Assembly (NCBI GenBank): GCA_964347945.1
Contig: CAYGAW010000108.1
Coordinates: 1 to 23,399 of the forward strand
Direction: 5' to 3'
Source: CAYGAW01 sp964347945
Lineage (GTDB): Bacteria > Chloroflexota > Anaerolineae > UBA7937 > B3-Chlor
DNA: 23,399 nucleotides
Shown: positions 13,082 to 20,705 of the stretch, in pieces
Position numbering within the stretch: position 1 is the stretch's first letter
Layout of the letters: each line of letters opens with the position of its first letter
The notes under the pieces: generated by a model
What the model was told of the DNA's origin: nothing
Seen by the model: the letters and a program-made list of their open reading frames with translations, nothing else
Databases searched by the model: none
Position numbers and translations under genes: made by a program

Positions 13082-14620
13082 CTACGGGAAGGACTCGGAG
13101 TAGGAGTTGTTGCCGGGATTGGGATCGCTAAAGGGTACCTGTATGGTGCAGGTCATGTCGTACTGGTAAGAATGCAGATTGACCGGGATGTCTGTGTTGA
13201 ACTGCTGCGTCTGATTTGGGCCAAGGTTGGAGATGGGGATAGGCATAGGCCCCTGTTGGCCCGGGTGGCTTGTGCCCTCAATGGGATCTTTTTCGTTCCA
13301 CTGGCACGACAATTGAACAGTTACGTTGTTGACGGTGCCCGGGCCGCCCCGGTTTGTGATCCTGACCCATATTGGCCCATAGAGCGTCTCTGGGTAAAGG
13401 TCCGTTATGGCCAGGTCGGCTGAAAAGACGGCCGGATTCACAGTGACGGTCACCTGTTGCTGAGCCGGGCCGCCGCAACCAGTAGCGACCATCGTGTATG
13501 TGGTTGTGCTCTGAGGATAGACCACATGCGAGCCGGGCGATCCAACTTCGCCCAGACCATGGTCTATCACCACCGAGCGGACCAACACGTCGCTGTCTCC
13601 GTTGGTCACACGACCCCAACTGAGGGTGCTCGGTTGACCGGCGACGATAGTGCTGGGGTCGGCGGTGAAGAAGGAGATGAGCGGGGGTCCTGGACATCCC
13701 GAGGGCGCAGTGGGCGAAGGTTCCGGCGGCGTGGTTGGTGTACGTTGCGCTTCTCCTTCCACAAAGATGACTACTTCGCGGCGCTCCAATCTGTCACCGG
13801 CGTCCACAGCAATGACGTAGGGGGTCGTCTCCGGGGGGCACACCTGACTCTGCCCTGAACGCTCCACCGGCTGTCCGTTCAGCTCCACGCCAAATCCACC
13901 CTCAACACTCCACCGCAGTGTGGTACACTCGCCAGGCCTGAGGTTGGTGCGGTCGGCGGTGAAGCTGATGCGCACTCCTTCCTCGGGGGGAGGTTCCGGT
14001 TCCCTCTCCACGTGGAGCGTCACCATTCGCACCTGGCCCCTTTCGGGAGCGAGCAGTTCGTAGGTGGTGGTCTCCGGGGGACACACCTCCGTCTCCCCCA
14101 CTGGCGGCACACCTTCTCCATTGAGCAGTGCATCGGCTGGGGGATGCACCTCCCAATACAGCACGGCGCAGGCACCAGCAGGAATCGCTTCGGGCTCTAC
14201 CAGGAAGATGATCTCTCCCTCCTCTGGCCCCGGGGGTACCGTGGGCAAAGGCTCTGGCATCAGTCCCACCGTCACCACAGAGATGGCCTCGGAGCCGACA
14301 TTCCCTTGGCTGTCAATGCCTCTGGCACGGATGGTGTAGGTGCCGGGTGCGGTGGGGTTCCATTCCACCATGGCCTGGCCCAGACGGCTACCATCGGCAG
14401 AGGCGGCGACGAGGGGAGCCTCGTTCACGAAGAATTCGAAGCTGGCCACGCCGTCGGCATCGGAGGCGTGGGCCTGAATCGTCACGGGCGCCAGGGGAAG
14501 CGCGGCGCCATCGAGGGGGCGGTCCAACCAGGTCATCGGGCCCGGCGCTGGTGCACCGCACGCGACCACCAAAAGGGCCGCCATGAGTGTCGCGATACCT
14601 CGGATAATAGTGTTTCTCAC
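13082..14620 (-). CDS. Ig-like and CARDB-domain lipoprotein
   Basis: 512 residues from a GTG with AGAGAGGT 5 nt upstream. The lipobox VVAC places the lipidated Cys at residue 21. An Ig-like module with the 'rPldG..lplapv.i.aha.D.dGVasfEffVN' pattern follows (~30-118). Then come three modules of the type 'CaVLYW / CTTLRWSVEGG / PSTLSW ... CPPETTTYELLA / CPPETTPYVIAV / YPQSTTTYTMVA', which look like a tandemly duplicated Ig/PKD fold. The last ~115 residues (DLAITDLYPETLYGPIWVRITNRG, DPNPGNNSYSESF) are a CARDB-like adhesion domain. No enzyme domain is visible; it is an exported structural or carbohydrate/protein-binding lipoprotein, probably paired with the downstream LysM/FnIII protein. Confidence 0.82.
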   Translation of the reverse strand: MRNTIIRGIATLMAALLVVACGAPAPGPMTWLDRPLDGAALPLAPVTIQAHASDADGVASFEFFVNEAPLVAASADGSRLGQAMVEWNPTAPGTYTIRARGIDSQGNVGSEAISVVTVGLMPEPLPTVPPGPEEGEIIFLVEPEAIPAGACAVLYWEVHPPADALLNGEGVPPVGETEVCPPETTTYELLAPERGQVRMVTLHVEREPEPPPEEGVRISFTADRTNLRPGECTTLRWSVEGGFGVELNGQPVERSGQSQVCPPETTPYVIAVDAGDRLERREVVIFVEGEAQRTPTTPPEPSPTAPSGCPGPPLISFFTADPSTIVAGQPSTLSWGRVTNGDSDVLVRSVVIDHGLGEVGSPGSHVVYPQSTTTYTMVATGCGGPAQQQVTVTVNPAVFSADLAITDLYPETLYGPIWVRITNRGGPGTVNNVTVQLSCQWNEKDPIEGTSHPGQQGPMPIPISNLGPNQTQQFNTDIPVNLHSYQYDMTCTIQVPFSDPNPGNNSYSESFP

Positions 14621-14718
14621 GCCATACCTCTCTTATCTCGACTAGATCTGAGTGACTGGCCACGCCGGCACACCCACAGCCAGAATGCGCGCGCCGGCCA
14701 TGGGATGTGGAGGAGTAT

Positions 14719-14748
14719 ATCATACTCTCTCGAGAATGCCACTTTCAA
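14719..14748 (-). promoter_or_regulatory. Candidate promoter for the surface-protein gene pair
   Basis: On the minus strand TTGAAA (14748-14743) and TATGAT (14724-14719) are 18 nt apart, about 100 nt before the GTG start. TATACT overlaps just downstream as an alternative -10. Confidence 0.45.
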
Positions 14749-14944
14749 GTCAATGTGACCGCGGAAAGGAAGATGTGGGTTTGCGCCGGTGGGCGCATGG
14801 TCTACCCGCGCATCCTGAGATGCACCGAGTAGGCCGCAGCCAGGTATCGAAGCGCCCATCGAAGCCTGCCCCGAGCCCAGCGGGGGAGGCTCCAGTGACA
14901 CGGGGTGTCTGTCTGAGGGCTTGTTTCGACACCCTGCGGCCTCT
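14749..14944. other. Intergenic stretch without recognised features
   Basis: This is the space between divergent promoters. No open frame here has a ribosome site or a recognisable product. Reading frames that cross it on either strand show Arg/Pro-rich shadow composition. Confidence 0.4.
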
Positions 14945-14985
14945 TCTCTTGACATGGGTTGACGCTGGCGGGTATACTCGCTCTG
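14945..14985 (+). promoter_or_regulatory. Promoter module A, shared with the glyoxylate operon
   Basis: TTGACA (14949-14954), an 18-nt spacer and TATACT (14973-14978). The spacer contains a second TTGAC 10 nt after the first, so TTGACATGGG and TTGACGCTGG are direct repeats one helical turn apart. The whole 41-nt block matches 16135-16175 at 37 positions. It would give a leader of ~170 nt before the ATG at 15157. Confidence 0.7.
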
Positions 14986-15156
14986 CACGCACGGTCGTTG
15001 CACGACGTAATCGTCCCTAGGACCCAGAGCTCAGCGAGTGAAATACCGCATACTGCTCGTGATCTGCCGTCCCATCGAGTGCGGTCCCGAGGTGATGCAG
15101 GCCAAGGACATGCACCGGTACGTACAGCGAGATCGCAAGCGGAGGAGGATAACGTG

Positions 15157-15981
15157 ATGAAGTACGTCTTGATCGCTGCTCTTTGCGTTCTGGGTGTGCT
15201 TGGCGTACTGCTCGCCGCCGGGTGGTTCGGACTCCGGGTGAAGCCGAGGCCCTTCCCCGCCTACTCAGAGCATACACCGGCCCTCGAGACCGTCGAATTG
15301 CCAGCAGGTCTACCACCACCTGTCTCCAGCTTCTACAAGACGATCAGTGGGGACCGGGTCCCGGTCATCGAATCGGCGGTCATCACCATGAGGGGCACGT
15401 TGCGGTTCCGTGGCGTGACGTTCCCCTCGCGCCTGAGATTCATCCATATCGCCGGGCAGGACTACCGACATTACATCGAAGCGACTTTGTTTGGCTACCC
15501 ACTGATGAGAGTGAATGAGCTATACCTTGATGGCGATGCCCGCATGGAATTGCCCGTGGGGGTGATTGAGAACGAGCCGAAGATTGACATGGCTGCCAAC
15601 CTGGGTCTGTGGGGGGAGTCGATGTGGCTGCCGTCCATATGGGTGACCGATCCCCGCGTGCGTTGGGAACCCATGGACGATACGACTGCCCGCCTCGTAG
15701 TGCCCTTCGGTGAGGAGGAGGAGGCCTTCACAGTCTCATTTGACCCGGCAACCGGATTGATCCAGATGATGGAGGCCTTGCGCTACCGGGAAGCCACCGA
15801 CGAAGCGAAGATACCTTGGCGACTCGAGCCCCTGGGGTGGGAGACCTTCCACGGAATCATGATTCCCTCTTCCGCAAGCGCGACCTGGCTGGACGAGGGA
15901 ACACCTTGGCTCGTGGTCACGATCGAGGACGTCGCGTACAACGTGGATGTTTCTGAGTACATCAAAGCGAGGGGCTTGTGA
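15157..15981 (+). CDS. Membrane-anchored DUF6544-like protein
   Basis: 274 residues from ATG 15157 (GTG 15154 is adjacent), preceded by GGAGGAGG at the right distance; the open frame further upstream belongs to the leader. A single N-terminal hydrophobic helix (~3-25) is followed by a soluble domain rich in beta-type sequence: ITMRGTLRFRG, FIHIAGQDYRHYIEATLFGYPLMRVNELYLDGDARMELP, SMWLPSIWVTDPRVRWEPMDD. The pattern fits the uncharacterised DUF6544/DUF6920 group as I remember it. No catalytic motif is clear. It has its own promoter, a near copy of the one before the next operon, which hints at shared control. Confidence 0.7.
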   Translation: MKYVLIAALCVLGVLGVLLAAGWFGLRVKPRPFPAYSEHTPALETVELPAGLPPPVSSFYKTISGDRVPVIESAVITMRGTLRFRGVTFPSRLRFIHIAGQDYRHYIEATLFGYPLMRVNELYLDGDARMELPVGVIENEPKIDMAANLGLWGESMWLPSIWVTDPRVRWEPMDDTTARLVVPFGEEEEAFTVSFDPATGLIQMMEALRYREATDEAKIPWRLEPLGWETFHGIMIPSSASATWLDEGTPWLVVTIEDVAYNVDVSEYIKARGL

Positions 15982-16134
15982 TATCAGCTACAGGGAACCG
16001 CCACCGGTCGTTGCTCATCGGGTGATCGATCTCCTCCTGACGCTCCCCCTGGCTTTTCGATACCCGCGGCGCAGTGCCGCCATCTTCACCCCATCTTCTT
16101 CCTTGTAGCACAGCGATGGACCTCGAGGGGCCAA

Positions 16135-16175
16135 TCTCTTGACATCGGTTGACACTGGCGCGTATACTCGCTATG
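16135..16175 (+). promoter_or_regulatory. Promoter module B of the glyoxylate operon
   Basis: TTGACA (16139-16144), an 18-nt spacer and TATACT (16163-16168), with the same 10-nt direct repeat (TTGACATCGG, TTGACACTGG) as module A. The expected transcript start is ~50 nt before the GTG at 16228. Confidence 0.72.
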
Positions 16176-16227
16176 TTGGCAAAGGCGCTCGAAGGCGCCG
16201 CGTTCACAGATACAGGAGGTCGAACCT

Positions 16228-17394
16228 GTGAAAGATCGAAAGCTGCTCATGATTCCCGGCCCTATCGAGTTCACCCCCGAGGTTTTGCGGGCCACGGGGA
16301 TGCCCACCACCAGCCACATCGCCCCCAACTTCATCGAGGTCTTCGCTGAAGCCCTGGAGAGGATGCGGGAGGTGTTCCTATGCCCCAAGGGCCAGCCCTT
16401 CGTTTTCGCTGGCTCGGGCACCCTCGCCATGGACATCGCCGCAGCCAACCTGACGGAGCCTGGCAACGAGGCCCTGGTGGTGAACACGGGCTACTTCTCC
16501 GATCGAATGGGCGACATTCTGGAGCGGTACGGCGCCACGGTGACTCACGTGCGTGCCCCGACGGTCGGCGACGCACCTTCGCTTGATGAGGTGGAGGCTG
16601 CCCTGAAGGAGGGTGGCTACAAGGTGATGGCCTTCACCCACGTGGACACCTCCACCGCCGTCGTGGTGGACGCCAAAGGCCTTAGTGCACTGGGTCAGGA
16701 GTATGGTGTACTTACCGTACTCGACGGCGTCTGCTCCGTGGCCGGCGAGGAAATGCGCCAGCAGGAGTGGGGGATCGATGTGGCCTTCACCGCTTCGCAA
16801 AAGGCCATCGGCGTGCCACCGGGCCTGGCTCTGGTGGTGGCTGGGCCACGGGCCGTGGACGCCTTCCACGAGCGTAAGGCTCCCGTGGGCAACTACTACG
16901 CCGACTGGACCAACTGGCTGCCCATCATGGAGGCCTACGGGGAGCGCCGCCCTTCTTACTTCGGCACACCAGCGGTAAACCTCATCTGGGCCCTCAGCGT
17001 GAGCCTGGGCCAGATCCTCGATGAGGGCATGGAGGCTCGGTTCGCCCGGCACCAACGGCTGAACCAGGCGTTTAAGGCTGCCATCGCCGCACTGCGGTTG
17101 AGCCAGGTACCCGTCAGATCGGAGGTGGCGGCGACCACCCTCACCGCGCCTTACTACCCCGACGATGTGGACCGTAGCTTACTCGGCCACATAAAGGAGG
17201 CGGGGGTCATCGTGGCCGGCGGCCTGCACGCGGAGATCAGGGATCGGTACTTCCGCGTGGGGCACATGGGCGCTGTGAGCGAGTCCGACATCCTGGCCAC
17301 CGTGGGGGCCATCGAGCAGGGGCTGGCCCAGGTCGGCCATGGGTTCGAGCCCGGTGCTGGCCTGGCCGCTGCTCAGGAGATCCTCACCGCATAG
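16228..17394 (+). CDS. Class V aminotransferase, alanine/serine-glyoxylate type
   Basis: 388 residues starting with GTG after AGGAGGTCG. The start MIPGPIEFTPEVLRA, the nucleotide-like FAGSGTLAMDIAAANL, VDAKGLSALG, VLDGVCSVAGEEM (cofactor ring Asp) and ASQKAIGVPPGLALV (Lys192, the PLP Schiff-base lysine) define the AGXT/PucG/serine-glyoxylate aminotransferase subfamily. YYADWTNW and DRYFRVGHMG carry substrate-binding residues, the last with the conserved carboxylate-binding Arg. The reaction is amino donor + glyoxylate to 2-oxo acid + glycine, in the cytoplasm with PLP. Purine-ureidoglycine or 2-aminoethylphosphonate substrates are alternatives within the fold, but the neighbours, a glycolate-oxidase-like enzyme and a HOGA1-type aldolase, both feed glyoxylate. 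It is the first gene of the operon. Confidence 0.87.
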   Translation: MKDRKLLMIPGPIEFTPEVLRATGMPTTSHIAPNFIEVFAEALERMREVFLCPKGQPFVFAGSGTLAMDIAAANLTEPGNEALVVNTGYFSDRMGDILERYGATVTHVRAPTVGDAPSLDEVEAALKEGGYKVMAFTHVDTSTAVVVDAKGLSALGQEYGVLTVLDGVCSVAGEEMRQQEWGIDVAFTASQKAIGVPPGLALVVAGPRAVDAFHERKAPVGNYYADWTNWLPIMEAYGERRPSYFGTPAVNLIWALSVSLGQILDEGMEARFARHQRLNQAFKAAIAALRLSQVPVRSEVAATTLTAPYYPDDVDRSLLGHIKEAGVIVAGGLHAEIRDRYFRVGHMGAVSESDILATVGAIEQGLAQVGHGFEPGAGLAAAQEILTA

Positions 17395-17413
17395 GGCACG
17401 AAGAACCTCACCA

Positions 17414-18811
17414 ATGTACAGGAAGGTAGACTCCCAGATAGTCGAGGCACTTTGTGGTATCGTGGGTGAGAGAAATGTGCTTCTCACCGCCGAGGACATG
17501 GAACCCTATGCCCACGACGAGGTGGTGGGCTTGCGAGCAGAACCCGAAGCGGTGGTGCGAGTAACCTCGGCCGAGCAGGTGTCGGAGATCCTCAAGCTGG
17601 CCCAGCGAGAAAGGGTGCCCGTCACTCCGCGGGGGGCCGGCTACGGGCTGAGCGGTGGGGCGGTGCCGATCGTCGGTGGCATCGTCCTCTCCCTGGAGAA
17701 GATGGACCGCATTCTGGAGATAGACAAGGAGAACCTCATGGTCACCGTGGAGCCGGGGGTGATCGTGGGCGAGCTGCACCGCGCCGTGGAGGAGGAAGAG
17801 CTATTCTACCCCCCGGATCCGGCCAGCCTCGATTCCTGTACCATCGGCGGCAACGTGGCCGAGGGTGCCGGGGGACCCAGGGCCGTAAAGTACGGCGTGA
17901 CCAGGGACTACGTCTGCGGCCTGGAGGCGGTGCTGCCATCGGGGGAGATCATTGAGTGCGGGGGCAAGCTGGTCAAGAACGTCACTGGCTACAGCCTGAT
18001 CCAGTTGCTCATCGGCTCCGAGGGCACCTTGGCCATCGTGACCAAAATCATCCTGCGGTTGATACCAAAGCCCAACGTGCAGGTGGACCTGCTGGTCCCC
18101 TACGACGATTTCCAGAGGGCAGCGGACACGGTGTCGGACATCATCGCCCATCGCATCGTACCCACCACCATGGAGTTCATGGAGCGCGACAGCATATTGG
18201 CCGTGGAGCGGCTCCTCGAGAAGGAGATGCCCCACGACGATGCGGAGGCTCACCTCTTGATCCAATTGGACGGCAACCGGCAGGAAGCGGTGGACGAGGA
18301 TGCCGAGGTGGTGGGCCAGCTGTGCCTGGAGCACGGCGCGAGGGACGTCTTTGTGGCCAGGGATACACACACGAGCGATCGGCTGTGGGAGGCGCGGCGC
18401 ATGATCATCGATGCGCTGAACAACGAGAGCCCAGTCAACCACATGGAGGACGTGGTGGTGCCTCGCGCCCAGATCCCAGAGTTGCTCAAGGGGATCAAGG
18501 ACACAGCCGGACGGCACGCAGTGCGCATCGTCTGCTTCGGGCACGCGGGCGACGGCAACGTCCACGTCAACGTCCTCAAGGATGACATCGATGACGCCCG
18601 GTGGAAGGAGTTGGTGCCTCCGGTGCGTGAGGAGATCTATGAGCTGACATTATCCCTGGGAGGGACCATCACCGCCGAGCACGGCATCGGCGCCACGCGC
18701 CGCGAGTATCTGCCCCTGGCCCTGGACGACGCGCAGATTGAGGTGATGCGTCGCATCAGGGAGGCCTTCGACCCGCATCACATCCTGAATCCAGGCAAGA
18801 TCTTCCCGTGA
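17414..18811 (+). CDS. glcD: FAD-linked glycolate oxidase/D-lactate dehydrogenase (GlcD type)
   Basis: 465 residues from ATG 17414; an upstream in-frame ATG lies inside the previous gene and is unlikely. No strong ribosome site is seen, and with 19 nt after the previous stop translation is probably coupled. The FAD-binding part has VTPRGAGYGLSGGAVPIVGGIVLSL and SCTIGGNVAEGAGGPRAVKYGVTRDYV. The C-terminal part has FGHAGDGNVHVNV (His377) and TITAEHGIGATRREYL, ending FDPHHILNPGKIFP. This is the VAO/GlcD family: it oxidises glycolate to glyoxylate or D-lactate to pyruvate. GlcE and GlcF partners are absent here, so either an unlinked partner or a stand-alone enzyme is implied. Context favours glycolate. 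Confidence 0.85.
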   Translation: MYRKVDSQIVEALCGIVGERNVLLTAEDMEPYAHDEVVGLRAEPEAVVRVTSAEQVSEILKLAQRERVPVTPRGAGYGLSGGAVPIVGGIVLSLEKMDRILEIDKENLMVTVEPGVIVGELHRAVEEEELFYPPDPASLDSCTIGGNVAEGAGGPRAVKYGVTRDYVCGLEAVLPSGEIIECGGKLVKNVTGYSLIQLLIGSEGTLAIVTKIILRLIPKPNVQVDLLVPYDDFQRAADTVSDIIAHRIVPTTMEFMERDSILAVERLLEKEMPHDDAEAHLLIQLDGNRQEAVDEDAEVVGQLCLEHGARDVFVARDTHTSDRLWEARRMIIDALNNESPVNHMEDVVVPRAQIPELLKGIKDTAGRHAVRIVCFGHAGDGNVHVNVLKDDIDDARWKELVPPVREEIYELTLSLGGTITAEHGIGATRREYLPLALDDAQIEVMRRIREAFDPHHILNPGKIFP

Positions 18812-18833
18812 GAGAATGGAGGCATTATCGGAG

Positions 18834-19733
18834 ATGAAAGAAGCTACGATCTCTTTGAAGGGGGCGTTTCCACCCATCCCCACTCCCTTCGACGCGGAGG
18901 GCGAGGTGGATCATCAGGCACTGGCCAGGAATCTCGAGCGCTGGAACCAGTACGATTTGGCGGGATACGTGGTCCTGGGCTCCAACGGCGAGGCGGTCTA
19001 TCTCACCGAGGAGGAGAAGCTGCGGGTCTGGGAGACCGCCCGAGAGGCCATCCCCTCCGACAAGTTGATGATCGCTGGGACGGGCCTCGAAGCCACCTGC
19101 CAGACCACATTCTTGACCCAACGGGCGGCGGAACTGGGAGCGGATGCTGCGATGGTGCTCACTCCTCACTACTACGGCGGGAAGATGACACGGGACAGCC
19201 TGGTCCATTACTACGCAGCGGTGGCCGACGAATCGCCCATCCCCATTATCCTGTATAACGTACCCAAGTTCACCCACGTGGACATGGATGCCGCGACGAT
19301 CGCTTCCGCCTCTCAGCATCCCAACATCGTGGGCATCAAGGACAGCGGGGGGAACATCGCCAAGTTTGCCGATGTGGTGCGCCTGGCCCACCCAGATTTC
19401 CAGGTGCTGGCGGGGTCCGCGGGATTCTTGCTGGCTGGACTGTCCGTGGGCGCGGTCGGAGGCGTCATGGCGCTGGCCAACGTGGCGCCGCAGGAGTGTA
19501 TAGACATCTACAGGCTCTTCCTGGATGGACGCTTGGCTGAGGCCGCTGAGATCCAGCGACGGATGATCCCCGTGAACACGGCGGTGACGGGTGGCTTTGG
19601 CGTGGCCGGGCTGAAAGCTGCACTAGACATGCTGGACTACTACGGCGGACGCGTTCGCTCGCCGCTACTGGACCTCGGCGACAGTGACCGAGAGGTCTTG
19701 CGCGACATCCTGGCCGAAGGGGGTCTGCTCTGA
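18834..19733 (+). CDS. 4-Hydroxy-2-oxoglutarate aldolase, HOGA1-like (DapA superfamily)
   Basis: 299 residues from ATG 18834 (GGAGG 11 nt upstream); ATG 18816 would add six residues. It is a class I aldolase of the DapA/NAL superfamily. Key residues are Lys169 in NIVGIKDSGG (Schiff base) and Tyr141 in ILYNVP. Several stretches match human HOGA1 as I remember it better than they match DapA: GSNGEAVYLT in place of the GTTGE of DapA, GADAAMVLTPHYYGGKM, SQHPNIVGIKDSGG, DFQVLAGSAGFL, GAVGGVMALANV and LDYYGG. The Tyr-Lys spacing of 28 equals that of HOGA1 (168/196). The predicted reaction is 4-hydroxy-2-oxoglutarate to glyoxylate + pyruvate. A related 2-keto-3-deoxy sugar acid aldolase or DapA paralog cannot be excluded. 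It follows glcD almost without gap. Confidence 0.82.
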   Translation: MKEATISLKGAFPPIPTPFDAEGEVDHQALARNLERWNQYDLAGYVVLGSNGEAVYLTEEEKLRVWETAREAIPSDKLMIAGTGLEATCQTTFLTQRAAELGADAAMVLTPHYYGGKMTRDSLVHYYAAVADESPIPIILYNVPKFTHVDMDAATIASASQHPNIVGIKDSGGNIAKFADVVRLAHPDFQVLAGSAGFLLAGLSVGAVGGVMALANVAPQECIDIYRLFLDGRLAEAAEIQRRMIPVNTAVTGGFGVAGLKAALDMLDYYGGRVRSPLLDLGDSDREVLRDILAEGGLL

Positions 19734-19783
19734 GTTCTCCGTCGGTGGCCGCGCAGGCACGCCCGTCATGGGAGGTATGACTG

Positions 19784-20374
19784 ATGTCATTTCCACAAGT
19801 TGTGATAGGCGGGGCGGGAGTAGTCGTCGCTGGCGTGCTGGCCTGGGTGATCTGGTATTGGCGCAGGATCAGCCAGGAGGTACCGGGCGAGATTGAGACA
19901 TTGAACCCGGCAGGGGAGAGAGGGACCGCGCTGGTCGTCTACCACCCGGGGAGGCGAGGGTTCTTCCACGCGGTGGTCCATGCCTTCGCGCAGGGCCTGG
20001 TCTCCAGCGGCTGGCGGGTTGATATCACCACCGCAAGCTCGCAAGCTCCCACCGTTCTGGGCCGCTACGACTTCTTGGCCTTCGGGGGCCCTACCTACAT
20101 GTGGTCACCAGCCCGACCCATCAAGAGGTACGTGAGCGGGCTTGGGGATCTTGAGGGCAAGCCCACGGCGATCATCGTCACGGGGTTCGGTGACACCGGT
20201 CGCGCCATATCCATCATGGAGAAGCTCGTCCGGGAGGCCAACGGGCAGCTCGTCAAGTCTCTGAGCCTGACGACTTTGAGGCCCAACGACGAGGAGGATC
20301 CCAGGCCCAACCGAGGGGTTGCCCTGGAGATGGCGACACGAGCTGGCCAGGAGGTGCCGTTGCCTCAGGAGTGA
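19784..20374 (+). CDS. Membrane-anchored flavodoxin-like protein
   Basis: 196 residues; ATG with GGAGG 8 nt upstream. A hydrophobic N-terminal helix (~5-26, VVIGGAGVVVAGVLAWVIWYW) is followed by a flavodoxin fold: TALVVYHPGRRGFFHAVVHAFAQGL in the place of the FMN phosphate loop, YDFLAFGGPTYMWSPARPIKRYV for the isoalloxazine-contact region, and KPTAIIVTGFGDTGRAI. The phosphate loop lacks the usual T-G-N-T, so FMN binding may be altered. It lies 50 nt after the aldolase gene and may be the last gene of the operon, where it could take electrons from the FAD oxidase at the membrane (inference). A HemG-like protoporphyrinogen oxidase role is an alternative. Confidence 0.75.
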   Translation: MSFPQVVIGGAGVVVAGVLAWVIWYWRRISQEVPGEIETLNPAGERGTALVVYHPGRRGFFHAVVHAFAQGLVSSGWRVDITTASSQAPTVLGRYDFLAFGGPTYMWSPARPIKRYVSGLGDLEGKPTAIIVTGFGDTGRAISIMEKLVREANGQLVKSLSLTTLRPNDEEDPRPNRGVALEMATRAGQEVPLPQE

Positions 20375-20705
20375 GGCGAGGCACAGCGTCGACCATCTCC
20401 ACCAGCGGGCGGTTTCGAGAAGCTGGCCAGACCAGGTGTTGCGCTTGGCCTAGCGACATTATCCACTCTGTCACCATACTGCCACAGCGCATCAAGCTCC
20501 GCGGGTGTGCTCTTGGTCCGGGGAAGCATGCGCCACCCAGGGGGAGGGGCTGCTGACACAAATCGCGTGACGTTCGCAGCGGAAACGTCCGCACAGTGCG
20601 GCAACTGAGGTGACTAGCCAGAATAATGCCCATCTGTACGATAGTAAGGCCACATCCAAGTACTTCAGCGTACCGACGCTAGAAATCCAGCGATGGAGAT
20701 GGAAG
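20375..20705. other. Intergenic region before the glycosyltransferase
   Basis: About 330 bp. An open frame joins its last third to the glycosyltransferase (from GTG 20610), but that stretch is not typical for the family. The minus-strand frame at 20365-20604 has no ribosome site or recognisable domain. I see no clear terminator or promoter. Confidence 0.4.

Noticed and set aside
14012..14758. A 248-codon plus-strand frame opposite the Ig lipoprotein
   Set aside because: It is antisense to a gene with a clear lipobox and repeated Ig motifs; no family features.
14617..16487. Shared peptide SEYTRQ(R/C)QPMSR in two minus-strand frames
   Set aside because: It is the reverse reading of the duplicated promoter module and not a protein feature.
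20365..20604. A 79-codon minus-strand frame before the glycosyltransferase
   Set aside because: No ribosome site, membrane segment or motif; Pro/Ala/Arg-rich composition expected of GC-rich non-coding DNA.
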